Both the position numbers and the translations under genes were made by a program. From NCBI GenBank assembly GCA_900319405.1, contig ONOH01000005.1, positions 1-64,000 on the forward strand: a stretch of 64,000 nucleotides of DNA. The letters are read 5' to 3'. The notes under the pieces were generated by a model. It ran no database searches and had not been told where the DNA came from. It saw nothing but the letters and a program-made list of their open reading frames with translations. This document shows positions 34,806 to 43,625 of the stretch, piece after piece; the first letter of the stretch is position 1, and each line of letters begins with the position of its first letter. Source of the stretch: an uncultured Bacteroidales bacterium (GTDB lineage Bacteria; Bacteroidota; Bacteroidia; Bacteroidales; UBA932).

Positions 34806-35462
34806 ATGACCAACAACCCCCTCCAAAACATACCCGTAGTAACCCGGAACCTGCTGTACGTGAACATCATTCTGTTCGTGGCCACCCTCATCAACCCTTC
34901 GTTTATGAAGGACACGTTCGCGATGGCCTTTCCGCTGAGCACGGAATTCCGCTGGTGGCAGCCCGTTACGCACATGTTCATGCACGACGGATTCATGCAC
35001 ATCTTCTTCAACATGTACTCGCTGGTCATGTTCGGAATGGTGGTGGAGCGCGTGCTGGGCACCCGCAAGTTCATCTGGTTTTACCTGATTACCGGCTTTG
35101 GCGCCGTGTTGCTGCATACAGGCGTGGAAATGCTTCAGGTCCAGCAGCTTATACAGAAATATCCCGGCATCTCACCCCAGAGCATCTACAACAGCATCCC
35201 CAGCGTTCTGGGCGCTTCCGGCGCCGTTTACGGCGTGCTGGTTGCCTTTGCGATGCTGTATCCCCAGGCCCGCCTCACGCTCATCTTCCCGCCCGTTACG
35301 CTGGACGCCAAGTGGTGGGTGATCATCTTTATCGGCATTGAACTGTTTACCGGCATTACGGGCACGCAGATGGGCGTGGCGCACTTTGCACACCTGGGCG
35401 GCGCGCTGTTCGGCTGGCTCCTGATCCGCTACTGGCGCAAAAAAGGAGAATTGTACCGCTAA
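34806..35462 (+). CDS. Rhomboid family intramembrane serine protease
   Basis: This 218-residue protein has six predicted transmembrane helices. The catalytic serine lies in GASGAVYGV (about residue 138) and the histidine in AHFAHLGGALFG (about 195), a valid Ser-His dyad. The conserved WQPVTHMFMHDGFMHIFFN loop resembles the rhomboid L1/HxxxN region. Substrates are unknown. The next gene starts at the last base of its stop codon (TAATG). Confidence 0.93.
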   Translation: MTNNPLQNIPVVTRNLLYVNIILFVATLINPSFMKDTFAMAFPLSTEFRWWQPVTHMFMHDGFMHIFFNMYSLVMFGMVVERVLGTRKFIWFYLITGFGAVLLHTGVEMLQVQQLIQKYPGISPQSIYNSIPSVLGASGAVYGVLVAFAMLYPQARLTLIFPPVTLDAKWWVIIFIGIELFTGITGTQMGVAHFAHLGGALFGWLLIRYWRKKGELYR

Positions 35463-36541
35463 TGGCCAAAGAGGAGAAAAAGAAGCGGCACTGGCTGTCC
35501 CGCCTGTCGTTCGGCACCGTTTCGCTGGTGCTGGGCGTGCTGCTGGTACTGGCCTATCTGTCGGTGGTGGTGGACCCTGCCAAGGCTTGGTTCTTCACCC
35601 TCTTCGGACTGCTGTACCCGCTGGTGCTGCCGCTCACCATCGGCCTTTTTGTCTGGGCGCTTTTCCGCCGTTCACGCATGCGGGGCCTGCTTTTCCTGGC
35701 GCTTCTCCCCTCCCTCTTCTTTGCAGGCCGATACATCCAGCTGCGACGAGAAGCCCCCGCCGGAGACCCGTCCCTGAAGCTGATTTCCTACAATGTTGGG
35801 CTCTTTGCGCACGGCCCGTCCGGAAGCGATCGCCTGGCCCTGGCCGATTCGGTGAGCCGATGGCTGACGACCCAGCAGGCCGACATCATCTGCCTGCAGG
35901 AGTTCCACCTGCCGCTGGACGTCTCAATGGACAATTGGATTCGTCAGCATTTCCCCGGGTACAAGGCTGAGTATTATGTGCTTACAGGAGCTAGCGGGCA
36001 CTTTGGAAATGTCACCCTGAGCCGCCGCCCCGTGAGCGGGAAAGGAAAAATCGACTTCGAGAAATCCACCAACCTGGCCCTGTGGACGGACGTGAAACTG
36101 GACAGCACCACCGTGCGCCTGTACAACTGCCATTTCGAGAGTTACAACATCTCCTTGTCCAACCTGGTGAAAAAGGACGGCGCCGTGGAGGAAACCGAGC
36201 AGAAGATGCGCCGCTCCATCACCGAACGTCCTAAGCAGGTGGCCGAGGTGCTTAGCGGCGTGGACAACGCCCCGGTACGCAGCATCGTGCTGGGAGACTT
36301 CAACGACAATCCCCTCTCATACACCTATTACCGGCTCCTGAGAGGCCGGAAGGACACGTTTGTAAAGGCCGGAAAGGGCTTTGGCGCCACCTACCGCACG
36401 CTGTGGCCCCTGCTCCGGATAGACTATATCCTGTATCCGAAAGACCTGGAGGCCGTTTCCTACGCCGTCCCCAAGGTCAAATATTCTGACCATTATCCCA
36501 TCATCGCCACATATTATGAAAGCGGAAGAGATTCTCAATGA
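35462..36541 (+). CDS. Endonuclease/exonuclease/phosphatase family membrane protein
   Basis: The 359 residues comprise two to three N-terminal transmembrane helices (about residues 15-80) followed by an EEP catalytic domain with conserved SYNVG, CLQEFH, YNCHFES, LGDFNDNP and SDHYPI blocks, including the metal and general-base residues. Membrane-anchored members of this kind probably act on phospholipids or phosphoesters outside the cytoplasm; substrate unknown. Its 3' end overlaps the next gene by 26 bp. Confidence 0.88.
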   Translation: MAKEEKKKRHWLSRLSFGTVSLVLGVLLVLAYLSVVVDPAKAWFFTLFGLLYPLVLPLTIGLFVWALFRRSRMRGLLFLALLPSLFFAGRYIQLRREAPAGDPSLKLISYNVGLFAHGPSGSDRLALADSVSRWLTTQQADIICLQEFHLPLDVSMDNWIRQHFPGYKAEYYVLTGASGHFGNVTLSRRPVSGKGKIDFEKSTNLALWTDVKLDSTTVRLYNCHFESYNISLSNLVKKDGAVEETEQKMRRSITERPKQVAEVLSGVDNAPVRSIVLGDFNDNPLSYTYYRLLRGRKDTFVKAGKGFGATYRTLWPLLRIDYILYPKDLEAVSYAVPKVKYSDHYPIIATYYESGRDSQ

Positions 36542-37109
36542 GGCCCTTCGTGTCGTAAGGGCCGGCGGTACCATTCTGTATCCCACCGACACGGTGTGGG
36601 GCCTGGGCTGCGATGCCACCCATGCCGAAGCCGTCAGGCGTATTTTCGAAATCAAGCAGCGGGAAGATTCCAAGTCCCTGGTCCTTCTGGCCTCCGACCT
36701 GGATATGGTGGCGCGTTATGTGAAGGAGATTCCCTCCATCGCCATTGACCTCGTGGAAGTGAACGACGCCCCCATGACCATCATCTACCCGGGCGCCGTG
36801 TGCTCGGAGACGGGCGACAAGTGGCACCTGGCGGCCAATGTGGTGGCCGGGGACGGCTCCGTGGGCATCCGCATCCCGCTGATGGAGTGGTGCCGGCAGC
36901 TGGTATTCAAGCTGGGGAGGCCGATTGTTTCCACATCGGCCAATGTATCCGGAGAGCCCACTCCGCAGCGCTTTTCGGAGATTCCGCAGGAGATCAAGGA
37001 CGCGGTGGATTTCGTGGTGCCGCCTTCGGTGGATACAGCCTCTACCGGCCGCGCGTCGCAGATCCTGAAGCTGGGCCTTCGCGGAGAGATTGAAATCATC
37101 CGGAAATAG
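36516..37109 (+). CDS. tsaC: L-threonylcarbamoyladenylate synthase (Sua5/YciO/YrdC)
   Basis: The enzyme makes threonylcarbamoyl-AMP from threonine, bicarbonate and ATP for the t6A modification of tRNAs. The 197 residues include the YPTDTVWGLGCDA motif (residue 22 onward), the KQREDSKSLVLL binding segment, and a STSANVSGEPTP block. It is the short form without the Sua5 C-terminal domain. It overlaps the upstream EEP gene. Confidence 0.92.
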   Translation: MKAEEILNEALRVVRAGGTILYPTDTVWGLGCDATHAEAVRRIFEIKQREDSKSLVLLASDLDMVARYVKEIPSIAIDLVEVNDAPMTIIYPGAVCSETGDKWHLAANVVAGDGSVGIRIPLMEWCRQLVFKLGRPIVSTSANVSGEPTPQRFSEIPQEIKDAVDFVVPPSVDTASTGRASQILKLGLRGEIEIIRK

Positions 37110-38538
37110 TCTTCGATATTCTCCAGCCAATCAGCGCCACCACGAAGGACATCAGGGGCGAGAGAATGTTGAACAGGCAGAAAGGGGCGTACACCAGGGT
37201 GGGCACGCTCAGGATGGTGGCCTGCGTCATGCCGCAACTGGACCAGGGAATCAGGGGCGAAGTCACCGTGGCCGAATCCTCCACCGAGCGGCTCAGAAGG
37301 CAGGTTTCATACCCCTGGCTCTCATAGGACTCCCGATAAATGTGGGAGGTGAGGATAATGGAGAGATACTGGTCGGACACGATGCCGTTGAGTGCCGTTC
37401 CGGTAAGGACGGTGGAGCCCACCAGGCCGCCCCGGGTACGGGTGAGGGGCATCATGAGGCGGGAAAGGTCGGCTATCATGCCGCTGGCCCGCATGCAGGC
37501 GCCGAAGAACATGGCGCAGATAATCAGATAAACCGTATTGAGCATGCCAATCATGCCCCTGGAGGCCACCAGGGCGTTGACATCGGCATTACCTGTTTCG
37601 ATGGACACGCTGTCGTAGATGGTTTTCATGATGCCGGCAAACTGCACCCGGGCGTGTGAACCTTCGGTGACGGAACGGCCGATGTCGCCGATAATCTCCG
37701 GCTGGAAAAGGAGGGCGGCGACGGCGGCCGTAAGGGTAGAGAGGGCCAGCACCGCCAGGGCGGGAAACTTCCGCCAGATCATGAGGATGGTCATGAGGGG
37801 CACCACCATGAGCCAGGGGGTAAGGTTGAACCGGCCCCGGAGCACGCTGGAATAGGTTTCCATAAGACCGCTGTCGGCCCCTTTGTGGGAGAGGCCCAGA
37901 ATCAGAAAGACCGTAATGGTGATAACGAACGAAGGGACCGTAGTAAGCATCATGTACCGGATGTGCTTGAAAAGGTCCACTCCGTTGATGGAGGAGGCCA
38001 GCACGGTGGTGTCGGACAGCGGGGAAATCTTGTCGCCGAAATAGGCGCCGGAAATGATGGCGCCGGCGGTCATGGCGTCCGAGAAACCTTCGGCCCGGCC
38101 GATGCCCAGCAGCGCCACGCCCACGGTGGCGATGGTGGTCCACGACGAGCCGGTGATAACCGAAACGATGGCGCACAGAAGGCAGGCCGTCAGGAGGAAA
38201 ATCTTGGGGCTGATAATTTTAAGGCCATAGTAGATAAAGGCCGGAACCACGCCACTGGCCGTCCAGGAGCCCGATATGGCGCCAATCAGCAAAAGGATGA
38301 GAATGGCCGATGCCACATCGCCCACATGTCTTTTGATGGAATCTTCAAACCTGTTCCAAGGGGTTTTGTACAGCAACATCGCCAGGCCGATGCACACTCC
38401 GCCGGCAAGCATCAGGGCCACCTGCGAGGCACCCAGGATGGAATCGGCCCCGAAGATGGCGATATCGGCCGCCAGGACGGCGACCAACACGGCGATGGGA
38501 AGAAAAGCGATAAGGCTTCGTTTGTTTTTGTCCGTCAT
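37096..38538 (-). CDS. Na+/H+ antiporter NhaC family
   Basis: This integral membrane exchanger of 480 residues (ATG at 38538) has about eleven hydrophobic helices. Charged or polar intramembrane motifs (GAYFGDKISPLSDTTVLAS and the TGSSWTTIATVGVA stretch) are typical of NhaC. It presumably exports Na+ in exchange for H+. It is convergent with tsaC, overlapping by 14 bp at the 3' ends, and divergent from rsmE. Confidence 0.9.
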   Translation of the reverse strand: MTDKNKRSLIAFLPIAVLVAVLAADIAIFGADSILGASQVALMLAGGVCIGLAMLLYKTPWNRFEDSIKRHVGDVASAILILLLIGAISGSWTASGVVPAFIYYGLKIISPKIFLLTACLLCAIVSVITGSSWTTIATVGVALLGIGRAEGFSDAMTAGAIISGAYFGDKISPLSDTTVLASSINGVDLFKHIRYMMLTTVPSFVITITVFLILGLSHKGADSGLMETYSSVLRGRFNLTPWLMVVPLMTILMIWRKFPALAVLALSTLTAAVAALLFQPEIIGDIGRSVTEGSHARVQFAGIMKTIYDSVSIETGNADVNALVASRGMIGMLNTVYLIICAMFFGACMRASGMIADLSRLMMPLTRTRGGLVGSTVLTGTALNGIVSDQYLSIILTSHIYRESYESQGYETCLLSRSVEDSATVTSPLIPWSSCGMTQATILSVPTLVYAPFCLFNILSPLMSFVVALIGWRISKTISG

Positions 38539-38557
38539 ACTGCAAATGTACATATTT

Positions 38558-38589
38558 TTTGGTTTTCTCTCGGTTTGCGAGTAAATTTG
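38558..38589 (+). promoter_or_regulatory. Promoter of rsmE, leaderless arrangement
   Basis: TTTG at 38558-38561, 20 bp, TAAATTTG at 38582-38589; the ATG at 38595 is five bases later. This fixes the start and excludes the in-frame ATG at 38559. Confidence 0.7.
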
Positions 38590-38594
38590 TGCCG

Positions 38595-39425
38595 ATGGAA
38601 CTGTTCTACGCATACGAAGTTTCCGGCGGAATGTGCCTTCTGGATGCGGAGGAGAGCGGGCACTGTGTCCGCGTGCTCCGGCATCGCGCCGGCGACGGGA
38701 TTGACGTCATCGACGGCCTGGGAACGCTATACCACTGTGAGTTGACGGACGACAGCCCCAAAGGGGCATCGGCCCGGGTGCTCTCCTGCGTGCCGGGATT
38801 CGGGGGGCATCCGTATCATCTGACCATCGGCTGCTGCCCCACCAAGAACAACGAGCGCTTCGAGTGGTTCGTGGAAAAGGCCACCGAAGTGGGCGTGGAC
38901 CGCATCGTGCCGTTAATCGGAGAGCGCTCCGAGCGGCGCGTTTACAAGACGGAGCGGTCCGTACGCATTGCCCTTTCCGCCGCCAAACAGTCGCTCAAGG
39001 CCCGTATTCCGGAAATCTCCGAGCCCGTCAGCGTGAAGGACTTCCTCCGCATGGCCGATGTTGACGCCGCCATGCCCGGTGCCTCTCCCGTCATGCCCGA
39101 CGAAACCACTGTCATGCCCGACGGCACCACTGTCATGCCCGGCGGCACCACTGTCATGCCCGGCTCCGACCGGGCATCCCTCCGGCTCATCGCCTACTGC
39201 TTCGAGGACGAATCCATCCCTCGCCGCAGCATCAAGGAGGTGCTGGAAGCATTTAATGGAACGGATGTTACGGTTCTAATCGGCCCGGAAGGGGATTTCT
39301 CCCCCGAAGAAGCACGGCTGGCCCTTGCACAGGACTACATTCCCGTGCATCTCGGTTCCTCCAGGCTCCGTACCGAAACCGCCGCCGTCATCGCCACCAC
39401 CGCCGTCTATCTCCGCTACCTCTAA
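38595..39425 (+). CDS. rsmE: 16S rRNA m3U1498 methyltransferase RsmE with inserted repeat
   Basis: This SPOUT-class enzyme methylates U1498 of 16S rRNA. The 276 residues include the N-terminal PUA-like domain (MELFYAYEVSGG start), a CCPTKNNERFEWFVEKATEVGVD block, and the C-terminal SAM knot VLIGPEGDFSPEEA with LRTETAAV. Between them, around residues 160-190, four 7-residue units of the type MP[DG][EG]TTV are inserted where homologues usually have a short loop. Start chosen from promoter spacing. Confidence 0.93.
   Translation: MELFYAYEVSGGMCLLDAEESGHCVRVLRHRAGDGIDVIDGLGTLYHCELTDDSPKGASARVLSCVPGFGGHPYHLTIGCCPTKNNERFEWFVEKATEVGVDRIVPLIGERSERRVYKTERSVRIALSAAKQSLKARIPEISEPVSVKDFLRMADVDAAMPGASPVMPDETTVMPDGTTVMPGGTTVMPGSDRASLRLIAYCFEDESIPRRSIKEVLEAFNGTDVTVLIGPEGDFSPEEARLALAQDYIPVHLGSSRLRTETAAVIATTAVYLRYL
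39072..39177. repeat. 21-bp minisatellite ending in a palindrome inside rsmE
   Basis: Units beginning ATGCCCGRCG start at 39072, 39093, 39114 and 39135 (21 bp each). The array ends with a hairpin ATGCCCGG (39156-39163), loop CTCCGA, CCGGGCAT (39170-39177). It is in frame and translated. Confidence 0.85.
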
Positions 39426-39529
39426 CTCTTCAAGGTGACGCTCCCAAGGTGGCAAGTAACCTCGGCTCCGTTTGCGTCGAGGATTTTCAGCAAGTCACTG
39501 ATATCTGCCGCCCCTGCTACCTGTCACAA

Positions 39530-39632
39530 GCCGGAAAACTTGCCTGAAGGTCCATTGGTTGGACCTTGGCGCAAAGAATCGGCCGGAAAACTTGCCTGAA
39601 GGTCCATTGGCTGGACCTTGGCGCAAGGACTG
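39530..39632. repeat. Two tandem 52-bp hairpin units
   Basis: GCCGGAAAACTTGCCTGAAG starts at 39530 and again at 39582. Each unit contains the inverted repeat AAGGTCCA-TTGGN-TGGACCTT. Copies differ at a few positions only. The gap 39426-39745 contains no gene; it also holds the ATPase promoter box TATCTTTG (39717-39724). Confidence 0.8.
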
Positions 39633-39745
39633 GTAATTGATTGCGTACATTTCCTGTCGCAAAAGAAGTCGAAGAATATACGTGTTGTTTGCAACCAGGT
39701 TGCACGGAGGGCATGGTATCTTTGCAGCAACAAAACTGCAATACT

Positions 39746-41788
39746 ATGGAAGAAAAACATCATCACAAGCACGAATGCGACTGCCACGGGCATGAGCAGC
39801 ACGAGCACGAGCACGAATGCGACTGCCACGGGCATGGGCAGCACGAGCACGAGCACGAATGCGACTGCCACGGGCATGGGCAGCACGAGCACGAATGCGA
39901 CTGCCACGGGCATGAGCAGCACGGGCATCATCACGAGGGCGGGAGCCGGATGCCCCGGATTATTGCGGCCGCAGTGCTGCTGGTTCTTGCCGTCATCATT
40001 GAAAAACGCACCCACTGGGCCACCTGGCACTATCTGCTGCTGTACCTGGTACCCTATCTGGTAGTGGGCTGGGAGACCCTGAAGGAGGCAGCCGAGGGAC
40101 TCCTGCACGGAGAGGCGCTCAGCGAGGATTTCCTGATGAGTGTGGCCACCATCGGCGCACTTTGCATCGGCTTTTTGCCCGGTGCGGAAACCCAGTTCCC
40201 CGAGGCGGTGTTCGTGATGCTGTTTTTCCAGCTGGGAGAATGGTTCGAACAGAAGGCCGAAGGAAACAGCCGACGCAGCATCGCGCATCTGATGGACATC
40301 AGGCCAGACAGCGCGCACGTGGAAAGGGACGGCCAGTTGCAAACCGTTCATCCCGAGGAGGTTGCGCCGGGAGAGATTATCGTGCTCCAGCCCGGGGAAA
40401 AAGTGCCGATGGACGGAGTTGTCCTGGAAGGCCGGTCCAGTCTGGACACCGTAGCCCTTACCGGCGAAAGCGTGCCCAGGAGTGTCCGTGAGGGCGATGA
40501 GATTCTCTCCGGCTGCGTGAACCAGAGCGGCGTCCTGCGCGTACGTACCACCAAGGCTTTCGGCGAATCCACCGCCTCGAAAATCCTGGACCTGGTGGAG
40601 AACGCTGCCGCCCGCAAGTCCTCCAGCGAGCGTTTCATCACCCGTTTCGCCCGCATCTATACGCCCGTCGTGGTGGGGCTGGCGGCGCTGGTGGCCATCG
40701 GCCCGGGCCTCCTTACCGGCGACTGGGCCAGCTGGATTTACCGCGGCCTGCTGTTCCTGGTGGTCTCCTGCCCCTGCGCCCTGGTGATTTCCGTCCCGCT
40801 CACCTTCTTCGGCGGCCTGGGCGGCGCCTCCAAACAGGGCATCCTCATCAAGGGATCCAACCTGATGGACAAACTGGCCGGCCTTCAGACGGTGGTCTTT
40901 GACAAGACCGGCACCCTCACCGAAGGCGTTTTCGAGGTGACAGCCGTTCACCCGGAAGTAATTGACCGTGAACAGCTTCTGCACCTGGCCGCCCATGTGG
41001 AGCGCCATTCCACCCATCCCATCGCCGCAGCGCTCCGCAATGCCTATCCCCAGGAACAGGACGCGTGCAGCGTAGGAGAGGTGGAAGAAAAGGCCGGTCA
41101 GGGAATCGTCGCCTTGGTGAACGGACAGCGGGTGGCCGTCGGCAACGCCAAGTTGATGGAGGCCGAAGGCGCTGCCTGGCGTCCCTGCGAGCATGAGGGT
41201 ACCATCATCCACGTAGCCGTCGAGGGCAGCTACGCCGGGCACATCGTCATCAGCGACCGCATCAAGGCCGATGCGGCATCGGCCCTGGAAGCCCTCAGAG
41301 CCGCCGGCATCCGCAGAACCGTCCTGCTCACCGGGGACCAGGAAAGCGTAGCGGCGGCCGTGGCATCGGCCCTGAACGTGGACGAATTCCACGCACGGCT
41401 CCTTCCGGCCGACAAAGTGACGCAGGTGGAGCGCCTCCTGCCCCTGGGAACGCTGGCCTTCGTGGGTGACGGTATCAACGACGCTCCCGTCCTCACCCGG
41501 GCCGATGTGGGCATCGCGATGGGCGCCCTGGGCTCCGATGCCGCCATCGAGGCCGCCGACGTGGTGCTCATGGACGACAAACCTTCGAAGCTTGCCGTCG
41601 CCGTCCGCATCGCCCGCCGCACCCTGGCGATCGCCCGCGAGAACATCTGGCTGGCCGTGGGGATCAAGGTGGCCGTCCTGCTGCTGGCCGCCCTGGGCCT
41701 CGCCACCATGTGGATGGCCGTCTTCGCCGACGTAGGCGTCACCATCCTCGCGGTTCTCAACGCCATGCGCGCCATGAAAGGAGCCTGA
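39746..41788 (+). CDS. Zn/Cd/Pb-exporting P1B-type ATPase with His/Cys-rich repeat N-terminus
   Basis: This heavy-metal efflux pump has 680 residues. The N-terminus (residues 5-65) is four tandem units of E-C-D-C-H-G-H followed by H/E/Q-rich residues, a metal-binding tail in place of an HMA domain. Transmembrane helices flank the CPC motif (SCPCALVIS, about residue 341); the phosphorylated DKTGTLT is at about 385, the HP locus is HSTHPIAAAL and the hinge GDGINDAP is at about 574. CPC with this HP motif fits a Zn2+/Cd2+/Pb2+ (ZntA/CadA) type. It is preceded by a single TATCTTTG box and is a lone gene. Confidence 0.92.
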   Translation: MEEKHHHKHECDCHGHEQHEHEHECDCHGHGQHEHEHECDCHGHGQHEHECDCHGHEQHGHHHEGGSRMPRIIAAAVLLVLAVIIEKRTHWATWHYLLLYLVPYLVVGWETLKEAAEGLLHGEALSEDFLMSVATIGALCIGFLPGAETQFPEAVFVMLFFQLGEWFEQKAEGNSRRSIAHLMDIRPDSAHVERDGQLQTVHPEEVAPGEIIVLQPGEKVPMDGVVLEGRSSLDTVALTGESVPRSVREGDEILSGCVNQSGVLRVRTTKAFGESTASKILDLVENAAARKSSSERFITRFARIYTPVVVGLAALVAIGPGLLTGDWASWIYRGLLFLVVSCPCALVISVPLTFFGGLGGASKQGILIKGSNLMDKLAGLQTVVFDKTGTLTEGVFEVTAVHPEVIDREQLLHLAAHVERHSTHPIAAALRNAYPQEQDACSVGEVEEKAGQGIVALVNGQRVAVGNAKLMEAEGAAWRPCEHEGTIIHVAVEGSYAGHIVISDRIKADAASALEALRAAGIRRTVLLTGDQESVAAAVASALNVDEFHARLLPADKVTQVERLLPLGTLAFVGDGINDAPVLTRADVGIAMGALGSDAAIEAADVVLMDDKPSKLAVAVRIARRTLAIARENIWLAVGIKVAVLLLAALGLATMWMAVFADVGVTILAVLNAMRAMKGA

Positions 41789-41811
41789 AGCGTTCCGACC
41801 TTTGATTTGAT

Positions 41812-41895
41812 CAGTAAATGATTGTTGTTCAATCATTTACTGAAAATCCTCTGCACTTTTTGCGCAGAGGATTTCTAGTAAACAATTGATTTGTA
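41812..41895. repeat. Double-hairpin interspersed repeat, copy 2
   Basis: Hairpin A has 13-bp perfect arms CAGTAAATGATTG (41812-41824) and CAATCATTTACTG (41830-41842). Hairpin B is at 41843-41854/41864-41874 and is identical to copy 1, followed by GTAAAC-n3-TGA. It sits between the convergent ATPase and comF genes. Confidence 0.85.
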
Positions 41896-41912
41896 GCCCT
41901 TTACAGATTAGT

Positions 41913-42707
41913 CTAAGCCTCAACGACGGCGAGGGTGGCGACGGAAATGCGGACAGAAGGGCCCAGGGCCTGCCGGAGGGCATGGTAGCAGGCGCAGAGG
42001 GTGGCTCCGGTGGTGAAGGTGTCGTCGACCAGCAGGATGTGCCGGGGGAGCGAGCCGAAGGTTTGGGCTTGGGCAAGACCGGAGGGCGGGCTTTGGCCGA
42101 TGTCGCCGGGGAAGGCGGGGCCGGAAGGAAAGGCTGCGCTACGGAAGCGGAAGACGCCCGTCGTGTTTTTCAGGCGGGCCTCGGCATCCAGGCGGGTCTG
42201 GCTGCGGGTGCGGCGCACGCGCACCAGGGCATCGGCCTTGAAGTCGGCGTGCAGGGCCCGGGCGAGTTCCGCGCCAATGACCTCCGCCTGGTTGAAGCCC
42301 CGCCGCCACTTCCGCCAGCGATGCAGCGGGACGGGGACGACCGTATCGACATCGGAAAAATGATGGGCAGATGCCAGAAAGGCCCCCAGCCTGGCAGCGA
42401 AAAATCGGCCTGCAGAGAGGTTGAAACCGTATTTGAGCGCCTGCGGGATGCGTTTGTAGGGGTTCTCGTGGTGGTAAAAGAGCAGGGCGGCGGCGTAGGC
42501 GTAGTCCAGGGATTCACCATCGGCCCGGAAACGCTCCAGGAGGGCGTTGAAGCGGTCGGACATCGGGTTGTGCGGGCGTTCCCAATACCAGGTGCAGGGC
42601 AGGTCGGCGGCGCACCAGATGCAGAGATGCTCCTCCTGCACCCCCAGCTGCCGACCGCACACCAGACACTCCCTGGGCATCACCAGATCCATCATTTCCC
42701 GTATCAT
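41913..42707 (-). CDS. comF: ComF-type phosphoribosyltransferase-like protein
   Basis: This 264-residue protein has an N-terminal CxxC...CxxC zinc site (CLVCGRQLGVQEEHLCIWC), central PVPLHRWRKWRRGFNQAEVI and a PRTase loop ILLVDDTFTTGATL near residue 220. ComF proteins assist uptake or processing of transforming DNA in competent bacteria and are widespread with unclear roles elsewhere. The gene lies between copies 2 and 3 of the double-hairpin repeat. Confidence 0.9.
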   Translation of the reverse strand: MIREMMDLVMPRECLVCGRQLGVQEEHLCIWCAADLPCTWYWERPHNPMSDRFNALLERFRADGESLDYAYAAALLFYHHENPYKRIPQALKYGFNLSAGRFFAARLGAFLASAHHFSDVDTVVPVPLHRWRKWRRGFNQAEVIGAELARALHADFKADALVRVRRTRSQTRLDAEARLKNTTGVFRFRSAAFPSGPAFPGDIGQSPPSGLAQAQTFGSLPRHILLVDDTFTTGATLCACYHALRQALGPSVRISVATLAVVEA

Positions 42708-42754
42708 CGGCTCAAAGATACAGCTTTATTCCAAACCGCTTTGAGACGTATTTT

Positions 42755-42838
42755 CAGTAAATGATTGTTAGTCAGTCATTTACTGAAAATCCTCTGCACT
42801 TTTTGCGCAGAGGATTTTCCGTAAACATTTGACTATTA
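42755..42838. repeat. Double-hairpin interspersed repeat, copy 3
   Basis: Hairpin A has arms 42755-42767/42773-42785 with one mismatch. Hairpin B is at 42786-42797/42807-42818, identical in core sequence to copies 1 and 2, followed by GTAAACATTTGA. It has the same orientation as copy 2 on the other side of comF. Confidence 0.85.
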
Positions 42839-42878
42839 ACAACTTATCGCTCTCCTGTTAGCGGGCTTTATCGAGAAT

Positions 42879-43625
42879 TTAGCAGTACATTCCGCCGTTG
42901 ACGGCGATGACCTGGCCGGTAACGTAGGAGGCCATGTCGGAGGCGAGGAAGAGGGCGACGGAGGCCACTTCTTCCACGGAGGCGCCGCGCTTGAGGGGTA
43001 TCATCTTGACGAATTCGTCCCGCACGGCCTGGGGCAGGGCTTCGGTCATCTCGGAGATGACGTAGCCCGGGGCGATGGCGTTGGCCCGGATGCCGCGGGC
43101 GCCCATTTCTTTGGCGACGGATTTGGCCATGGCGATGAGGCCGGCTTTGGAGGCCGAGTAGTTCACCTGCCCGGGGTTCCCCGTCTGGCCGGCGATGGAG
43201 GCCATATTGATGATGCTGCCGCTCTTCTGGCGCGCCATCACGGGCACCACGGCGTGCAGGAAATTAAAGGCCGATTTCATATTCACGTCGATGACGGCGT
43301 CCCACTGCTGCTCGCTCATCCGCATCACCAGGCCGTCCTTGGTGATGCCGGCGTTGTTCACGAGGATGTCAATGCGGCCGAAATCGGCCATGACCTGCTC
43401 CACGACCGTCTGCGTCTCGTCGAAACTGGCTGCGTTGGAGGCATAGGCGCGGACTTTCACGCCGAAGGCTTCCAGCTCCGAAACCGTCTGTTGTGCGGCC
43501 TCGTTAATGACCAGGTCGGTGAAGGCGATGTCGGCGCCTTCTTCCGCGTATTTAAGGGCGATGGCCTTGCCGATGCCCCGTGCTGCGCCCGTAATGAGCG
43601 CCACTTTTCCTTCTAAGAGTTTCAT
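42879..43625 (-). CDS. fabG: 3-oxoacyl-ACP reductase FabG
   Basis: This short-chain dehydrogenase carries out the first reduction of fatty-acid elongation. It has 248 residues with TGAARGIGKAIA (NADPH site), NNAGITKDGLVMRM, catalytic serine in NMASIAGQTG and YSASKAG (YxxxK), and APGYVISEMTE. The sequence around NNAGITKDGL fits true FabG rather than a generic SDR. It overlaps the end of nhaA by four bases, forming part of a leftward unit. Confidence 0.95.
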   Translation of the reverse strand: MKLLEGKVALITGAARGIGKAIALKYAEEGADIAFTDLVINEAAQQTVSELEAFGVKVRAYASNAASFDETQTVVEQVMADFGRIDILVNNAGITKDGLVMRMSEQQWDAVIDVNMKSAFNFLHAVVPVMARQKSGSIINMASIAGQTGNPGQVNYSASKAGLIAMAKSVAKEMGARGIRANAIAPGYVISEMTEALPQAVRDEFVKMIPLKRGASVEEVASVALFLASDMASYVTGQVIAVNGGMYC

